Shown here: positions 33,396 to 41,150 of the stretch, piece by piece
Layout of the letters: every line of letters starts with the position of its first letter
Numbering within the stretch: position 1 is the stretch's first letter
Source: CALMZY01 sp052033915
Lineage (GTDB): Bacteria > Verrucomicrobiota > Kiritimatiellia > CAIQIC01 > JAGNIJ01
Direction: 5' to 3'
DNA length: 64,000 nucleotides
NCBI GenBank assembly: GCA_052033915.1
Contig: JBPOJF010000005.1
Coordinates: 1 to 64,000 of the forward strand
Program-made: the position numbers and the translations under genes
Notes under the pieces: generated by a model
Databases searched by the model: none
What the model was told of the DNA's origin: nothing
Seen by the model: only the letters and a program-made list of their open reading frames with translations

Positions 33396-35501
33396 ATGAC
33401 GGACAAAGAGAAGAACGGCAAGGCGGCGAAGGCCCCGACGGTTGACGACATCCTACGGGGAAGCGCGCACGCCCTGACAGTCTTCAAGCCCGGCGCGGCG
33501 GACGCCCTCGAAATCTACCTGAAGCGGGGCAAGCCCTACCTGAAATGCTTCGCTACCGGAACCGAACGCCCGGCCAAGCCTGAAGAGATTGTCCGGCAAC
33601 TCTACGTCCGAATGCTCATGAAGGACTACGGCTATCCGGCGGAACGTATCGCCCTGGAACGCCCCGTTCAATTCGGCTCCGCCGTCCACGAGAAGGCGGC
33701 GGACATTTTCGTCTGCGACAAGGACGATCCGAAGACGGCCTTGATCATCGTGGAATGCAAGAAACCGAAGCGCGCGGACGGCCTGGAACAACTGAAGAGC
33801 TACTGCCACGCCGAAGGCGCGCCGATTGGCGTATGGACGAACGGCGGCGAGACGATCATCCTTCACCGGCAAGACCCGAACTTCTTCCGCAACCTGACCG
33901 ACATCCCGAAGGCTTCACAGACCCTTTCCGAAGTCTTGGCCGAACGCTGGACCCTTGCCGACCTTGCCGAGCATAACGTCCTGGTCAAAGAGCAAACGAC
34001 CCTGAAAAAGATCATCCTGGACATGGAGAACCTTGTCCTTGCGAACGCTGGCGTTGACGCCTTCGAGGAAGTCTTCAAGCTCATCTATGCCAAACTCTAC
34101 GACGAAGCCAACGCCGCCCAGGGGGGCAAGCAGACCCGCTACCTTCAATTCCGGGTCGGCGGCGCGACGCCGCGCGAGTTCAAGGACAAGATCAACCAGC
34201 TTTTCGACGCCGCAAAGGGCAAGTGGCCCGGCGTCTTCCTCGAAGGCGAACACATTGACCTGACCCCGGAGCACCTTGTCACCTGCGGCTCTGCCCTCGA
34301 AAACGTCAAGCTGTTCAACTCGAATCTCCAAGTTATTGACGAAGCCTTCGAGTACCTTTCCGTTGAAGTCGGCAAAGGCAAGAAGGGGCAGTATTTCACG
34401 CCGCGCCATGACATTGACATGTGCGTCAAGATGCTGAACCCGACCCTTGACGAACACGTCATTGACACCGCCGCCGGCTCGTGCGGCTTCACCGTCCACA
34501 CGATCTTTCACGTCTGGGGCAACGAGTTCACCGCGAACGGCCCGGCCCCGTGGCAAGCTGAATACGCCCGCGAACGGGTCTTCGCCATAGACTTCGACCC
34601 CCGTTCGATCAAGATTGCCAAGGCCCTGAACCTGATTGCCGGCGACGGCCGCACGAACGTTCACCGCGCCAACACCCTTGACCCGCGAGGCTGGCCGGAT
34701 GAAGTCAAGGTCGGGCTTCGCCCCCGGCTCGCCCGCTTCCCGCGCGACGCCGAAAGGGACCGCTGGAACCGGGAAAACTTCCGCTACTTCGGTTTCGACG
34801 TGCTGTTGACGAACCCGCCCTTTGCCGGCGACATCAAGGATTCCCGCATCCTTGCCCAGTACGAACTTGCCAAGAAGCCGAAGGGCGGCAAGTGGCAAAC
34901 GAAGGTCGGGCGCGACATTCTCTTCATCGAGCGCAACCTTGACTTCCTACGCCCCGGCGGACGCATGGCGATTGTGCTTCCCCAGGGGCGTTTCAACAAC
35001 ACGAGCGACAAGCCCATCCGGGATTTCATCGCCCAGCACGCCCGCATTCTCGCCGTGGTCGGCCTTCACGGGAATACCTTCAAGCCCCACACCGGCACAA
35101 AGACCAGCATCCTTTTCTTGCAGAAGTGGAACGAAGACCCGGACGCCGGACCGCTCTGTCCGCGCCGCGAAGACTACCCCATCTTCTTTGCCACGAGCCA
35201 GGCCGGCGGCAAGGACACGTCCGGCGAATACGTGTACCTGTCAGACGACAAAGGCCGGAGGCTCTACGATCTTCACGCCCACCCGATGGTTGACCATGAC
35301 CTTTTCAACCTTCGCGCCGCCCTTGCCGACCAACGCGACCAGCGTTTGAACGCCGCCCGAACGGACAAGGAACGCGCCGCGATCCGCGCCGCCTACGAAG
35401 CGAAGATTCCCTTTGTCCCCGACCGCCCAGGCATTGCCGACGCATTCCGCGAGTGGGGACGCAAACAAGGCTTCACGTTCTGCAAAGAGGATGCCGAATA
35501 A
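33396..35501 (+). CDS. Fused nuclease-methyltransferase (type I-like HsdM)
   Basis: A 701-residue protein. Residues 60-165 form an HSDR_N-type PD-(D/E)xK nuclease with Asp103 in ADIFVCDKD and VECKK (Glu120, Lys122). The remainder is a HsdM-like N6-adenine methyltransferase with GKGKKGQYFTPRHDIDMCVKML, DTAAGSCGFTVHT (motif I) and NPPFAGDI (motif IV NPPF). It therefore carries cleavage and methylation in one polypeptide, as in BcgI-like type IIB or IIG systems, without the HsdR translocase. No hsdR is present. Its stop and the next start share one base (TAATG). GATC- or other site specificity is set by the partner. Confidence 0.85.
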   Translation: MTDKEKNGKAAKAPTVDDILRGSAHALTVFKPGAADALEIYLKRGKPYLKCFATGTERPAKPEEIVRQLYVRMLMKDYGYPAERIALERPVQFGSAVHEKAADIFVCDKDDPKTALIIVECKKPKRADGLEQLKSYCHAEGAPIGVWTNGGETIILHRQDPNFFRNLTDIPKASQTLSEVLAERWTLADLAEHNVLVKEQTTLKKIILDMENLVLANAGVDAFEEVFKLIYAKLYDEANAAQGGKQTRYLQFRVGGATPREFKDKINQLFDAAKGKWPGVFLEGEHIDLTPEHLVTCGSALENVKLFNSNLQVIDEAFEYLSVEVGKGKKGQYFTPRHDIDMCVKMLNPTLDEHVIDTAAGSCGFTVHTIFHVWGNEFTANGPAPWQAEYARERVFAIDFDPRSIKIAKALNLIAGDGRTNVHRANTLDPRGWPDEVKVGLRPRLARFPRDAERDRWNRENFRYFGFDVLLTNPPFAGDIKDSRILAQYELAKKPKGGKWQTKVGRDILFIERNLDFLRPGGRMAIVLPQGRFNNTSDKPIRDFIAQHARILAVVGLHGNTFKPHTGTKTSILFLQKWNEDPDAGPLCPRREDYPIFFATSQAGGKDTSGEYVYLSDDKGRRLYDLHAHPMVDHDLFNLRAALADQRDQRLNAARTDKERAAIRAAYEAKIPFVPDRPGIADAFREWGRKQGFTFCKEDAE

Positions 35502-36874
35502 TGGCCGTGTGGAGTCAGATTGCCTATGCCGTGGCGTGTTCAACCCAACGCTTCGATTCCGATTACTGGAAGCCGGAGTATGTTGAAAACGAGAACACCC
35601 TGAAGGGGATGGACTGCACGACAATCGGCGAAGCCACGCAATTCGTCCGCTGCGGGCCGTTCGGCTCAAATCTGCTCTGCGAGAACTATGTCCCGAATGG
35701 CGTTCTTGTGCTCCGGCCTTTCAATCTCAAACAGTTGACAGTGGAACGCGGCAACCTTGCCTACGTCCCGGAAGAAGTCTGCCGCCTTCAGCATCTTGGC
35801 TTCTACGAAGAAGGCGACATCATGTTTGCCCGCGTCGGCGACGTGCGGGCTGGCGTCCTCCGCGCCTTTCCCGCCAAGGTGACAATCAGTCCGAACGTCA
35901 TTGCCGCGCGAATGAAAGCCACGGCTCCCGACCCTTACTTCACCGCCGCTTTTCTGAACACGCGCTTCGGCCTATCGCAACTGATCCGGGGCATGAAGAC
36001 CGTTGCGCAACCGACAATCACGGTTGACCTGGTGAAGGCCGTTCTTGTTCCGAATGCACCTGCCAGCGTGCAACAAGCCGTCCGCGCCCTTGTCCAATCA
36101 GCCTTTGAGAAAGAGGAAATTGGCCTTTCGGCCCTTGCCGACGCCGAAGCGATCCTGACCGCCGCCCTTGGCCTTGACCGCGTGGACTTGACCCCGCGCC
36201 TGTTCTACGAAGACACCTACGCCCACGCCGCCGACGCCGCCCGCTTCGATCCCGAATACTACCAGCCCGCGAAGTGGAACGTCTTGCGGGCGCTTGCGAC
36301 CATGCCCGGCAAGCCACTTGAAGAACACTTCCGCCCGGTCAAGAAGTTGTGGCAACCGACGGACCAACCGGCTTCGGCGACCGTGCGCAACTACGACTTG
36401 ACCGACGCCTTGACGCCATTCCTTGACGATACGACCCCGACCGCGACGGCGGGTGAAATCAAGAGCACCAAGAAGCGCTTTGAACCGGGCGACCTGGTTG
36501 TTTCCCGCCTTCGCTCGTATCTGAAAGAGATTGCGGTTGTTCTGCCATCGGTCGGCGCGCCGCTGGTCGGCTCTACCGAGTTCATTGTCTTGCGTTCGCG
36601 GAAGACCGGGCTTTCTGCCGAAGCCCTGCTTGCCTTCCTTCGTTCAACGCCCATTCAAACGGTGTTGAAATGGTGTCAGGACGGCTCGAATCATCCCCGC
36701 TTTGCCGAAAAGGAACTGTTGCGCCTGCCCGTGCCCGATGCCGTCCTGAAGGTTCAGGACAAAATTGCATCGAAGATCAAAGAGGCCATTGCCGCCCGGC
36801 AAGAGTCCCGCCGCCTACTGGACGAAGCCAAGCGCACCGTTGAAGCGGCGATCCTGAAAGGGGGAAAGGCATGA
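35501..36874 (+). CDS. Specificity subunit (HsdS-like)
   Basis: A 457-residue protein, partner of the fused enzyme. Two target-recognition halves are seen: residues about 5-205 (TTIGEATQFVRCGPFGSNL...LQLIRGMKTVAQPTIT..) and about 240-450 (FEPGDLVVSRLRSYLKEIAVV...QTVLKWCQDGSNHPRFAEKELLRLPVP), each ending in a helical spacer (AVRALVQSAFEKEEIGLSAL; ASKIKEAIAARQESRRLLDEAK). Two-domain organisation is typical of HsdS. It ends in ATGA with the CD-NTase start, so anti-phage genes are coupled to the RM. Confidence 0.88.
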   Translation: MAVWSQIAYAVACSTQRFDSDYWKPEYVENENTLKGMDCTTIGEATQFVRCGPFGSNLLCENYVPNGVLVLRPFNLKQLTVERGNLAYVPEEVCRLQHLGFYEEGDIMFARVGDVRAGVLRAFPAKVTISPNVIAARMKATAPDPYFTAAFLNTRFGLSQLIRGMKTVAQPTITVDLVKAVLVPNAPASVQQAVRALVQSAFEKEEIGLSALADAEAILTAALGLDRVDLTPRLFYEDTYAHAADAARFDPEYYQPAKWNVLRALATMPGKPLEEHFRPVKKLWQPTDQPASATVRNYDLTDALTPFLDDTTPTATAGEIKSTKKRFEPGDLVVSRLRSYLKEIAVVLPSVGAPLVGSTEFIVLRSRKTGLSAEALLAFLRSTPIQTVLKWCQDGSNHPRFAEKELLRLPVPDAVLKVQDKIASKIKEAIAARQESRRLLDEAKRTVEAAILKGGKA

Positions 36875-37764
36875 CGCGGGACTGGGAAGCCCAATTCCGG
36901 GACTGGGCAAAGCCACCGGGCAAGACCGAACAGGAACGTTGCGACAATGCGGCTTCCGCCATTCGGAACGCAATCAAGGCCAGTGACAAACTCCGCGCCC
37001 GTGGGGTTTCCGTTTTCGCCCAAGGCTCCTACCGGAACAACACGAACGTTCGCCAGGATAGCGACGTTGACATCGGCATCCTTTGCACGGACACATTCTT
37101 CTTCGACTTGCCGGAAGGCGCGACACGCGAGACGTTCCGAATCGGGCCGGCGACCTACGGCTATGCCCAGTACAAGAACGAAGTCGAAGAGGCGCTTGTG
37201 AGCTACTTCGGCCGCTCTGCCGTCACGAGAGGGAACAAGGCATTCGATGTTCACGAAACGAGCTACCACGTTGAAGCGGACGTTGCGGCGTTCTTCGAGC
37301 ACCGGCGCTACAGCGCCGACGGCCGGTTTCTGGAAGGTGTCGAGCTTCGGACGGACCGGGAAGACAAACGGATTATCAACTGGCCGGAACAACACTACGC
37401 CAACGGATGCAGGAAGAACAACGACACCGGCACCCGGTTCAAGTCCATTGTCCGCGTGCTGAAAGCCCTCGCCAACGAGATGACGGAACGCCGTGTCAGC
37501 GGTGGCGACATTCCCGGCTTTCTGATTGAATGCCTTGTCTGGAATGTCCCCGATCCCCAGTTTCAGAACAGCACCTACACCGCCGACGTGAAGGCGGCGC
37601 TTGTCCACATCTACGAGCACACGAAGGCGGAGGCCACCTGCAAGGATTGGCGCGAAGTCAGCGGGTTGAAGTGGCTTTTCTACGGCCAGAAATGGACCTA
37701 CCAGCAAGCGAATGCGTTTACCGTTGCCGCCTGGAACTACGCCAGTCTCGGGAGGCAGACATGA
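36871..37764 (+). CDS. CBASS CD-NTase (cGAS/DncV-like)
   Basis: A 297-residue nucleotidyltransferase that makes cyclic oligonucleotide signals after phage infection. The catalytic signature is QGSYRNNTNVRQDSDVDIG, i.e. Gly52-Ser53 followed by Asp65-x-Asp67, with the third acidic residue Asp137 in YHVEADVAAF. The helical C-terminal half completes the polymerase-beta fold seen in CD-NTases. Clade is not assigned. No Cap2/Cap3 or other ancillary genes occur, so this is a minimal type I CBASS with the Cap15 gene next to it. Start overlaps hsdS by four bases and stop overlaps cap15 by four bases. Confidence 0.9.
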   Translation: MTRDWEAQFRDWAKPPGKTEQERCDNAASAIRNAIKASDKLRARGVSVFAQGSYRNNTNVRQDSDVDIGILCTDTFFFDLPEGATRETFRIGPATYGYAQYKNEVEEALVSYFGRSAVTRGNKAFDVHETSYHVEADVAAFFEHRRYSADGRFLEGVELRTDREDKRIINWPEQHYANGCRKNNDTGTRFKSIVRVLKALANEMTERRVSGGDIPGFLIECLVWNVPDPQFQNSTYTADVKAALVHIYEHTKAEATCKDWREVSGLKWLFYGQKWTYQQANAFTVAAWNYASLGRQT

Positions 37765-38420
37765 AGAATGTGAACTTGAAGCCCTTCCTCTTCATCCTGC
37801 TGGCGTTCTCCGGCTTGGTCTGGTTCGGCATCGCCACGGCCAGCGGCTTGAACATGCAGAGCTTCTTCGATTTCATGCGCCCGATCCCGAAAGTTGTCAC
37901 CGCCGACTTGATCCTTGTTGCCGTCTTCATGAAGTGGCTCTGGCGCTGGAAGCATTTTCAAGGCTGGCTTGTGCCCTTCCCGGACTTGAACGGCACTTGG
38001 CAAGGCGAGATTCAAACGAACTGGAAGGACGCCGAAGGCAAGACGCCCGGCCCTATCCCCACCATGTTGACGATCAAACAGACCTTCGGGCGAATGAGTT
38101 GCGTCATGCGCACCGGCGAAATGGAAAGCCACAGTTACCTTGAAGGCTTCTGCATAGACAAGGAAGCCCAGGTCCGGCGGCTCTGCTACTCGTACACGAG
38201 CAAGCCGAAGTCCGCGTTACGAAGCCGAAGCACTCCCCATGACGGCACCATGCTTTTCAACATCATCGGGAACCCTGCCCGCAAACTTGAAGGCGAATAC
38301 TGGACCCAGCGGCAGACAACCGGAACCGTGACGCTGACTTTCCGGGCGAAGGAACTTCTTGAAGAACTCCCCGCCGACCTTCCCGCACATCCGTTGAGCA
38401 CACCGACCGCGAACGGTTGA
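37761..38420 (+). CDS. cap15: CBASS effector Cap15 (2TM/beta-barrel)
   Basis: A 219-residue membrane effector. Two N-terminal membrane helices (about 6-28 and 46-64) lead into a beta-rich domain (about 70-215), with family-like segments PFPDLNGTWQGEI, TMLTIKQTFGRMSCVMRT, HDGTMLFNIIG and LEGEYWTQRQTTGTVTLTF. This is the SMODS-associated S-2TMbeta/Cap15 layout; such effectors bind the cyclic nucleotide and damage the inner membrane to kill the infected cell. It is the final gene in the operon, sharing ATGA with the CD-NTase. The call rests on visual similarity to the family pattern and the neighbour gene. Confidence 0.85.
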   Translation: MKNVNLKPFLFILLAFSGLVWFGIATASGLNMQSFFDFMRPIPKVVTADLILVAVFMKWLWRWKHFQGWLVPFPDLNGTWQGEIQTNWKDAEGKTPGPIPTMLTIKQTFGRMSCVMRTGEMESHSYLEGFCIDKEAQVRRLCYSYTSKPKSALRSRSTPHDGTMLFNIIGNPARKLEGEYWTQRQTTGTVTLTFRAKELLEELPADLPAHPLSTPTANG

Positions 38421-38939
38421 CGGCGATCCCCGGCCGCCTACCGGCGGCCTTGCGCGCTTGCCCGTGCCCTGGCCCGTCACGGCGGCTGCTTACGCACCCG
38501 CCGCGCCAGTCCGCCCCCACCTACGCGCGCCGACGCTGGCGCGGCGGCGCTCCGGCGGGGGGCGCTGTCCGCTCCGGGGCTGTACACGCGCCGTGCTTGC
38601 CCTTCGGGCGGCACGTCGCGCGCCAGCCCCTGCGCTTATGCGGTGCGCCGCCGGATTGCGTGGAAGATGACGGCAAAGGCCATCGGCGACGGCGCGTCAT
38701 ACTCCCGCCCCGGCTGGTTGCTCGTGTGTTGTTTTCTCCGCGCCTACGGCGACTCCGAAAAACGCCACACCAGCACCAGTCCCCCGATATGGCCGCCCCG
38801 CACATCGCCGGGCGTGTCCGGCTACGCCGTCCATCCCGGCCATGTGCTATCCGGCGGCCAGCAGACGCGCTCCGCGCGATTGTGCCCCCAAGCCCCCGAA
38901 GCGGGGGATGTAGACGCGGCGGGCGGCTCCGGCAACGCC

Positions 38940-38995
38940 GTTTCCCCCTTCAGTTTTCCCCCTTTGGAAACCCCCTTTCCTGATTCCCCCTTTCA
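38940..38995 (+). repeat. Iteron-like 14-bp tandem repeats
   Basis: Four units of 14 bases with core CCCCCTT(T) lie head to tail. They are followed at 39009 onwards by an inverted copy (AAAGGGGGAA), giving a potential stem with the last unit. The array could be an origin, a protein binding cluster or a structured RNA. Confidence 0.6.
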
Positions 38996-39341
38996 AAGCG
39001 GATCACGCTAAAGGGGGAAAACCGCAGGGGGACACGGCGCGGCTTCTTTCACGTTCAGACAAGCGCCGCCCTACGGGTTGCCGGATGCCACTCCGCCGCT
39101 TTGCCCCCCTTGCGCCGACGGCCCCCGCCGGGCCGGGCGCGTTGGTCGGGCTGTCGCGCGGCTCCGGCTGTCGCCACCGCGCCAGCCCTCCAAGGACGGC
39201 GCTTTCGCGCCACTCGCTTCGGTTGTGTCCGCTCCGGGTGGCACCCGTCGCGCCAGTCCACCGAAGCGGCAGACTGTCACGCCGGTTGCTGGCCGTCCGC
39301 GTCCGTGCCGCCTACGCCTACGGCTCCGGCGGATGCGGTAG

Positions 39342-39392
39342 ACATTCGTTTCCGAAGCCCGGTATATGGTGGGGGCTTCGGAAAACGAATGT
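39342..39392. terminator. Long hairpin in the element right end
   Basis: ACATTCGTTTCCGAAGCCC (39342-39360) and GGGCTTCGGAAAACGAATGT (39373-39392) pair over 19 base pairs with one bulged base, loop of 12. No T-run on either side. A bidirectional terminator or a folded RNA/DNA site are alternatives. Confidence 0.55.
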
Positions 39393-39426
39393 CATTCAGA
39401 GGCAGGGAAGGCACACGCCCGTCTTT

Positions 39427-39496
39427 TTCCAATGTTTGGAAAATCGGCGTGAAAAAGTTCCAATGCTTGGAAAGAACTGCTTGGAAAGTTCCAAGC
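39427..39496. repeat. Cluster of TTCCAA...TTGGAA palindromes
   Basis: TTCCAATGTTTGGAAA (39427-39442), TTCCAATGCTTGGAAA (39458-39473) and TTGGAAAGTTCCAA (39481-39494) occur within 70 bases. The same word family is present at 10123-10166 in the core chromosome. Confidence 0.65.
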
Positions 39497-39785
39497 CGTG
39501 GAAACGACCGCCCAGGATGCCCCACGTTTGGCGATCACGAGGCGGCGCGGGTCTTTCTGCTCCCCCCCCCCCCCTTGAACGCGCCTTGAACAGCCCCGGC
39601 AACGCCGTTGCAGACGGCTTGCCGACTGCCCGCAAAAAACCGGCGGCGGCCCGGCGCGGGGGAGCGCGAAAGGGGGCAACCGGCGATAGGGCGGATTATG
39701 CCGAATTACCCAGAAATAGCCGGAAGGAAAACGAACATGCGGCACTTATGAAACATCGGCACACGGCGGCGCACTTCGCCGCCGA

Positions 39786-39809
39786 TGTTGTAAGCCGTGT
39801 TGTAAACCG
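39786..39809. promoter_or_regulatory. Putative right integrase arm sites
   Basis: TGTTGTAAGCCG and TGTTGTAAACCG follow directly, mirroring the left pair (28930-28953). They end 36 bases before the att core. Confidence 0.6.
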
Positions 39810-39845
39810 GCCTTTCAATATTTCGTAAAACGTTGCTGTTCAATA

Positions 39846-39878
39846 TGGTGGAGGCGGGGGGAATTGAACCCCCGTCCG
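39846..39878. repeat. attR: functional tmRNA 3' end
   Basis: Second copy of the 33-base core; it completes ssrA, including CCA. Differs from attL at one position (GAATTGAAC against GAATCGAAC), a silent change in the T-loop region that marks which copy came from the element. Confidence 0.88.
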
Positions 39879-40199
39879 TATAAGAGTCACTTCAATTTCT
39901 ACGCGCGTGTTTCGTCTTTGAATCTCATCCCGCAAACTGCCGGCGAACAGGCCATTCGCGGGACCAGCGGCCACGAAAAAGTTTCGCCCCGCCGCGCGGC
40001 CACCCCGCGACGGAACTACCCTGCTGTCTACGCCTCAACCGCTTAGCAGGTGTCTGCGGCGAGACGTCACGGCATTAAGCCGCGAGGGCCAAGTCTGAGT
40101 TGGCTTTTGTGTTTGTTTCCCGGGTTATTAACGAGGCCAACCGGGGTCCTCGGCGCGCCACTGAAGCTCCAACCTACACGTCGAAACCAGTGCGCCCCC
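39846..40199 (-). ncRNA. ssrA: tmRNA (SsrA)
   Basis: The 354-base RNA rescues stalled ribosomes. Its 5' end GGGGGCG pairs with the 3' CGCCTCC before CCA, with a G-U at the third pair, the alanine identity element. The 5' TGGTTTCGACG motif and the T-arm GGGGTTCAATTCCCC are conserved. The tag reading frame ends at a TAA (40075-40077) and reads E-T-N-T-K-A-N-S-D-L-A-L-A-A; the codon before is CGG (40120-40122), so the resume codon is CGG or GAA, neither a common choice. The gene is intact although an element is integrated directly at its 3' end. Confidence 0.96.
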
Positions 40200-40225
40200 A
40201 CAAAGCAGATGTCAGAGATCAGCAA

Positions 40226-40241
40226 CCGATATCAGTATCGG
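40226..40241. terminator. Small hairpin between tmRNA and the YgiN-like gene
   Basis: CCGATA-tcag-TATCGG, a perfect six-pair stem, 17 bases beyond the YgiN-like stop and 27 bases before the tmRNA 5' end. May end the YgiN transcript or mark the tmRNA promoter. Confidence 0.4.
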
Positions 40242-40258
40242 CCATCCGGCAGCGAGTA

Positions 40259-40564
40259 TCAAGTGCCGCATGGCTTCGGATAGAGGCGGTTGTACGCCAC
40301 CCCCCGGCGCGTCTCGGCCATGATGGGATCGGCCACCTTGCGCCAGGCCAGGTAATGGGTGGTTTTCTTGTGCGCGGCGACATCGTCCTGGGTCTTGAAC
40401 GCCTCGTAGAAGACAAACGAGCACGGGTCCTCGACGGACTGGCATATCTCGAAGAATATGTTGCCCGGCTCCTTGATGGCGCCCTCGTGGTTCTTCCTCG
40501 TAGCCTCGATGAACTCCTCCACGTGTCCCGGCTTCACCTTCACGTACACCAGAGTAACCTGCAT
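40259..40564 (-). CDS. Antibiotic biosynthesis monooxygenase family (YgiN-like)
   Basis: A 101-residue protein of the ABM/YgiN fold, small dimeric ferredoxin-like monooxygenases. Typical segments are YVKVKPGHVEEFIEATRKNHEGAIKEPGN (1-35) and CSFVFYEAFKTQDDVAAHKKTTHYLAWRK, with the conserved Asn-His-x-x pair. A good SD (AAGGAG) lies nine bases upstream of the ATG at 40564; the upstream open frame has no support. Usual roles are quinol oxidation or degradation of aromatic intermediates; substrate unknown here. Confidence 0.8.
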   Translation of the reverse strand: MQVTLVYVKVKPGHVEEFIEATRKNHEGAIKEPGNIFFEICQSVEDPCSFVFYEAFKTQDDVAAHKKTTHYLAWRKVADPIMAETRRGVAYNRLYPKPCGT

Positions 40565-40760
40565 GTCCGTCTCTCCTTGCGCGTTTGACCGTCCGCCCAG
40601 ACCGCCTTCAGCATAAGTTCGAGTTCGATTGTACATCCGCGACAGCGCTTTTTCACCCACAAAGTCACCATATTCCGCCTTCAGATTCTCGGGCACGCCT
40701 GCGACAAAACCCCTCCACTCATCCCGCACCCACCGATAGCGAGACAGAGGAATTACATCT

Positions 40761-40934
40761 TCAGCGGTTCCAACTCTTCATCCCGCCGCCCCTCCCGGCT
40801 TTGATTCTCTTCCGTTGGAGCAGGCGCCTGCGCAGCAGGTAGATTCCAAGAAACACAAGCCCCACGACGAGCATGGGCGCCAGATCGTTCCCGTTCGTCG
40901 TCCTGCAAAAGAATGTCAGGGGAGCATTTGTCAT
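40761..40934 (-). CDS. Small single-span membrane protein, 57 aa
   Basis: An ATG at 40934 opens a frame ending in TGA at 40761. The peptide has a central hydrophobic segment (MLVVGLVFLGIYLLRRR) followed by a very basic tail (LLQRKRIKAGRGG). Too short for the usual gene finders. It lies between the 62-base repeat array and the YgiN-like gene. Typical bacterial small membrane protein features support coding; an SD is weak. Confidence 0.4.
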   Translation of the reverse strand: MTNAPLTFFCRTTNGNDLAPMLVVGLVFLGIYLLRRRLLQRKRIKAGRGGGMKSWNR

Positions 40935-40950
40935 TTCAGAAGCTTCTTGA

Positions 40951-41122
40951 TGGCGACTCTACAGCCGTGCTTTTCTCGCCCGGGACGGGCGACCCTACAG
41001 CCGTGTAGTGTCCGCTGTCCTCAGCGGAAGATATTCTCGCCCGAGGACGGGCGACCCTACAGCCGTGTAGCGTCCGCTGTCCTCAGCGGAAGATATTCTC
41101 GCCCGAGGGCGGGCGACTCTAC
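40951..41122. repeat. Tandem 62-bp repeat, three hairpins per unit
   Basis: Two nearly complete units (40975-41035, 41036-41097) with partial copies on both sides. Each unit holds CTACA-gccg-TGTAG, TCCGCTG-tcct-CAGCGGA and CGCCCG-agga-CGGGCG, so the RNA would fold into a row of small hairpins. Directly behind the typA stop. Similar in style to REP/BIME elements. Confidence 0.8.
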
Positions 41123-41150
41123 ACCCTCAGGCCCTCTGTTTCACCTCGGC

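Larger units (their letters stand above)
38421..39785. other. GC-rich, apparently non-coding right part of the element
   Basis: About 1.4 kb after cap15 with no convincing gene: the open frames overlap on both strands and are rich in Arg, Pro and Ala, as expected from GC-rich noise. It contains a 14-base iteron-like array (38940-38995), a long hairpin (39342-39392), three TTCCAA-type palindromes (39427-39496) and a run of 13 C (39562-39574). It could hold an origin, regulatory RNA or phage-defence RNA. Confidence 0.5.
28827..39877. mobile_element. Integrative element in ssrA, ~11 kb, with RM-CBASS operon
   Basis: A 33-base repeat (28827-28859 and 39846-39878, one mismatch), identical to the tmRNA 3' end, bounds the element. 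The right copy completes an intact ssrA; the left copy has lost the rest of the gene and is the displaced end. Adjacent to the left repeat is a tyrosine integrase. Both ends carry two tandem TGTTGTAA-type 12-base repeats, likely integrase arm sites. Cargo is an unknown gene, AlpA-like regulator, phage-like replication proteins, a nuclease-methyltransferase plus specificity subunit, and CD-NTase plus Cap15. No conjugation, capsid or packaging genes are present, so it resembles a satellite or a minimal integrative element. Excision should yield an attP with one 33-base core. Confidence 0.9.

Noticed and set aside
38417..39828. Several frames in the element right end
   Set aside because: They overlap on both strands and are low in complexity; no ribosome site or domain pattern. 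Kept as non-coding.
40565..40729. N-terminal extension of the YgiN-like protein
   Set aside because: A good ribosome site precedes ATG 40564 and the ABM domain starts there; the upstream residues do not fit the family.
40951..41122. Possible CRISPR array
   Set aside because: Units are directly adjacent, without unique spacers, and no cas genes occur; it is a tandem repeat.
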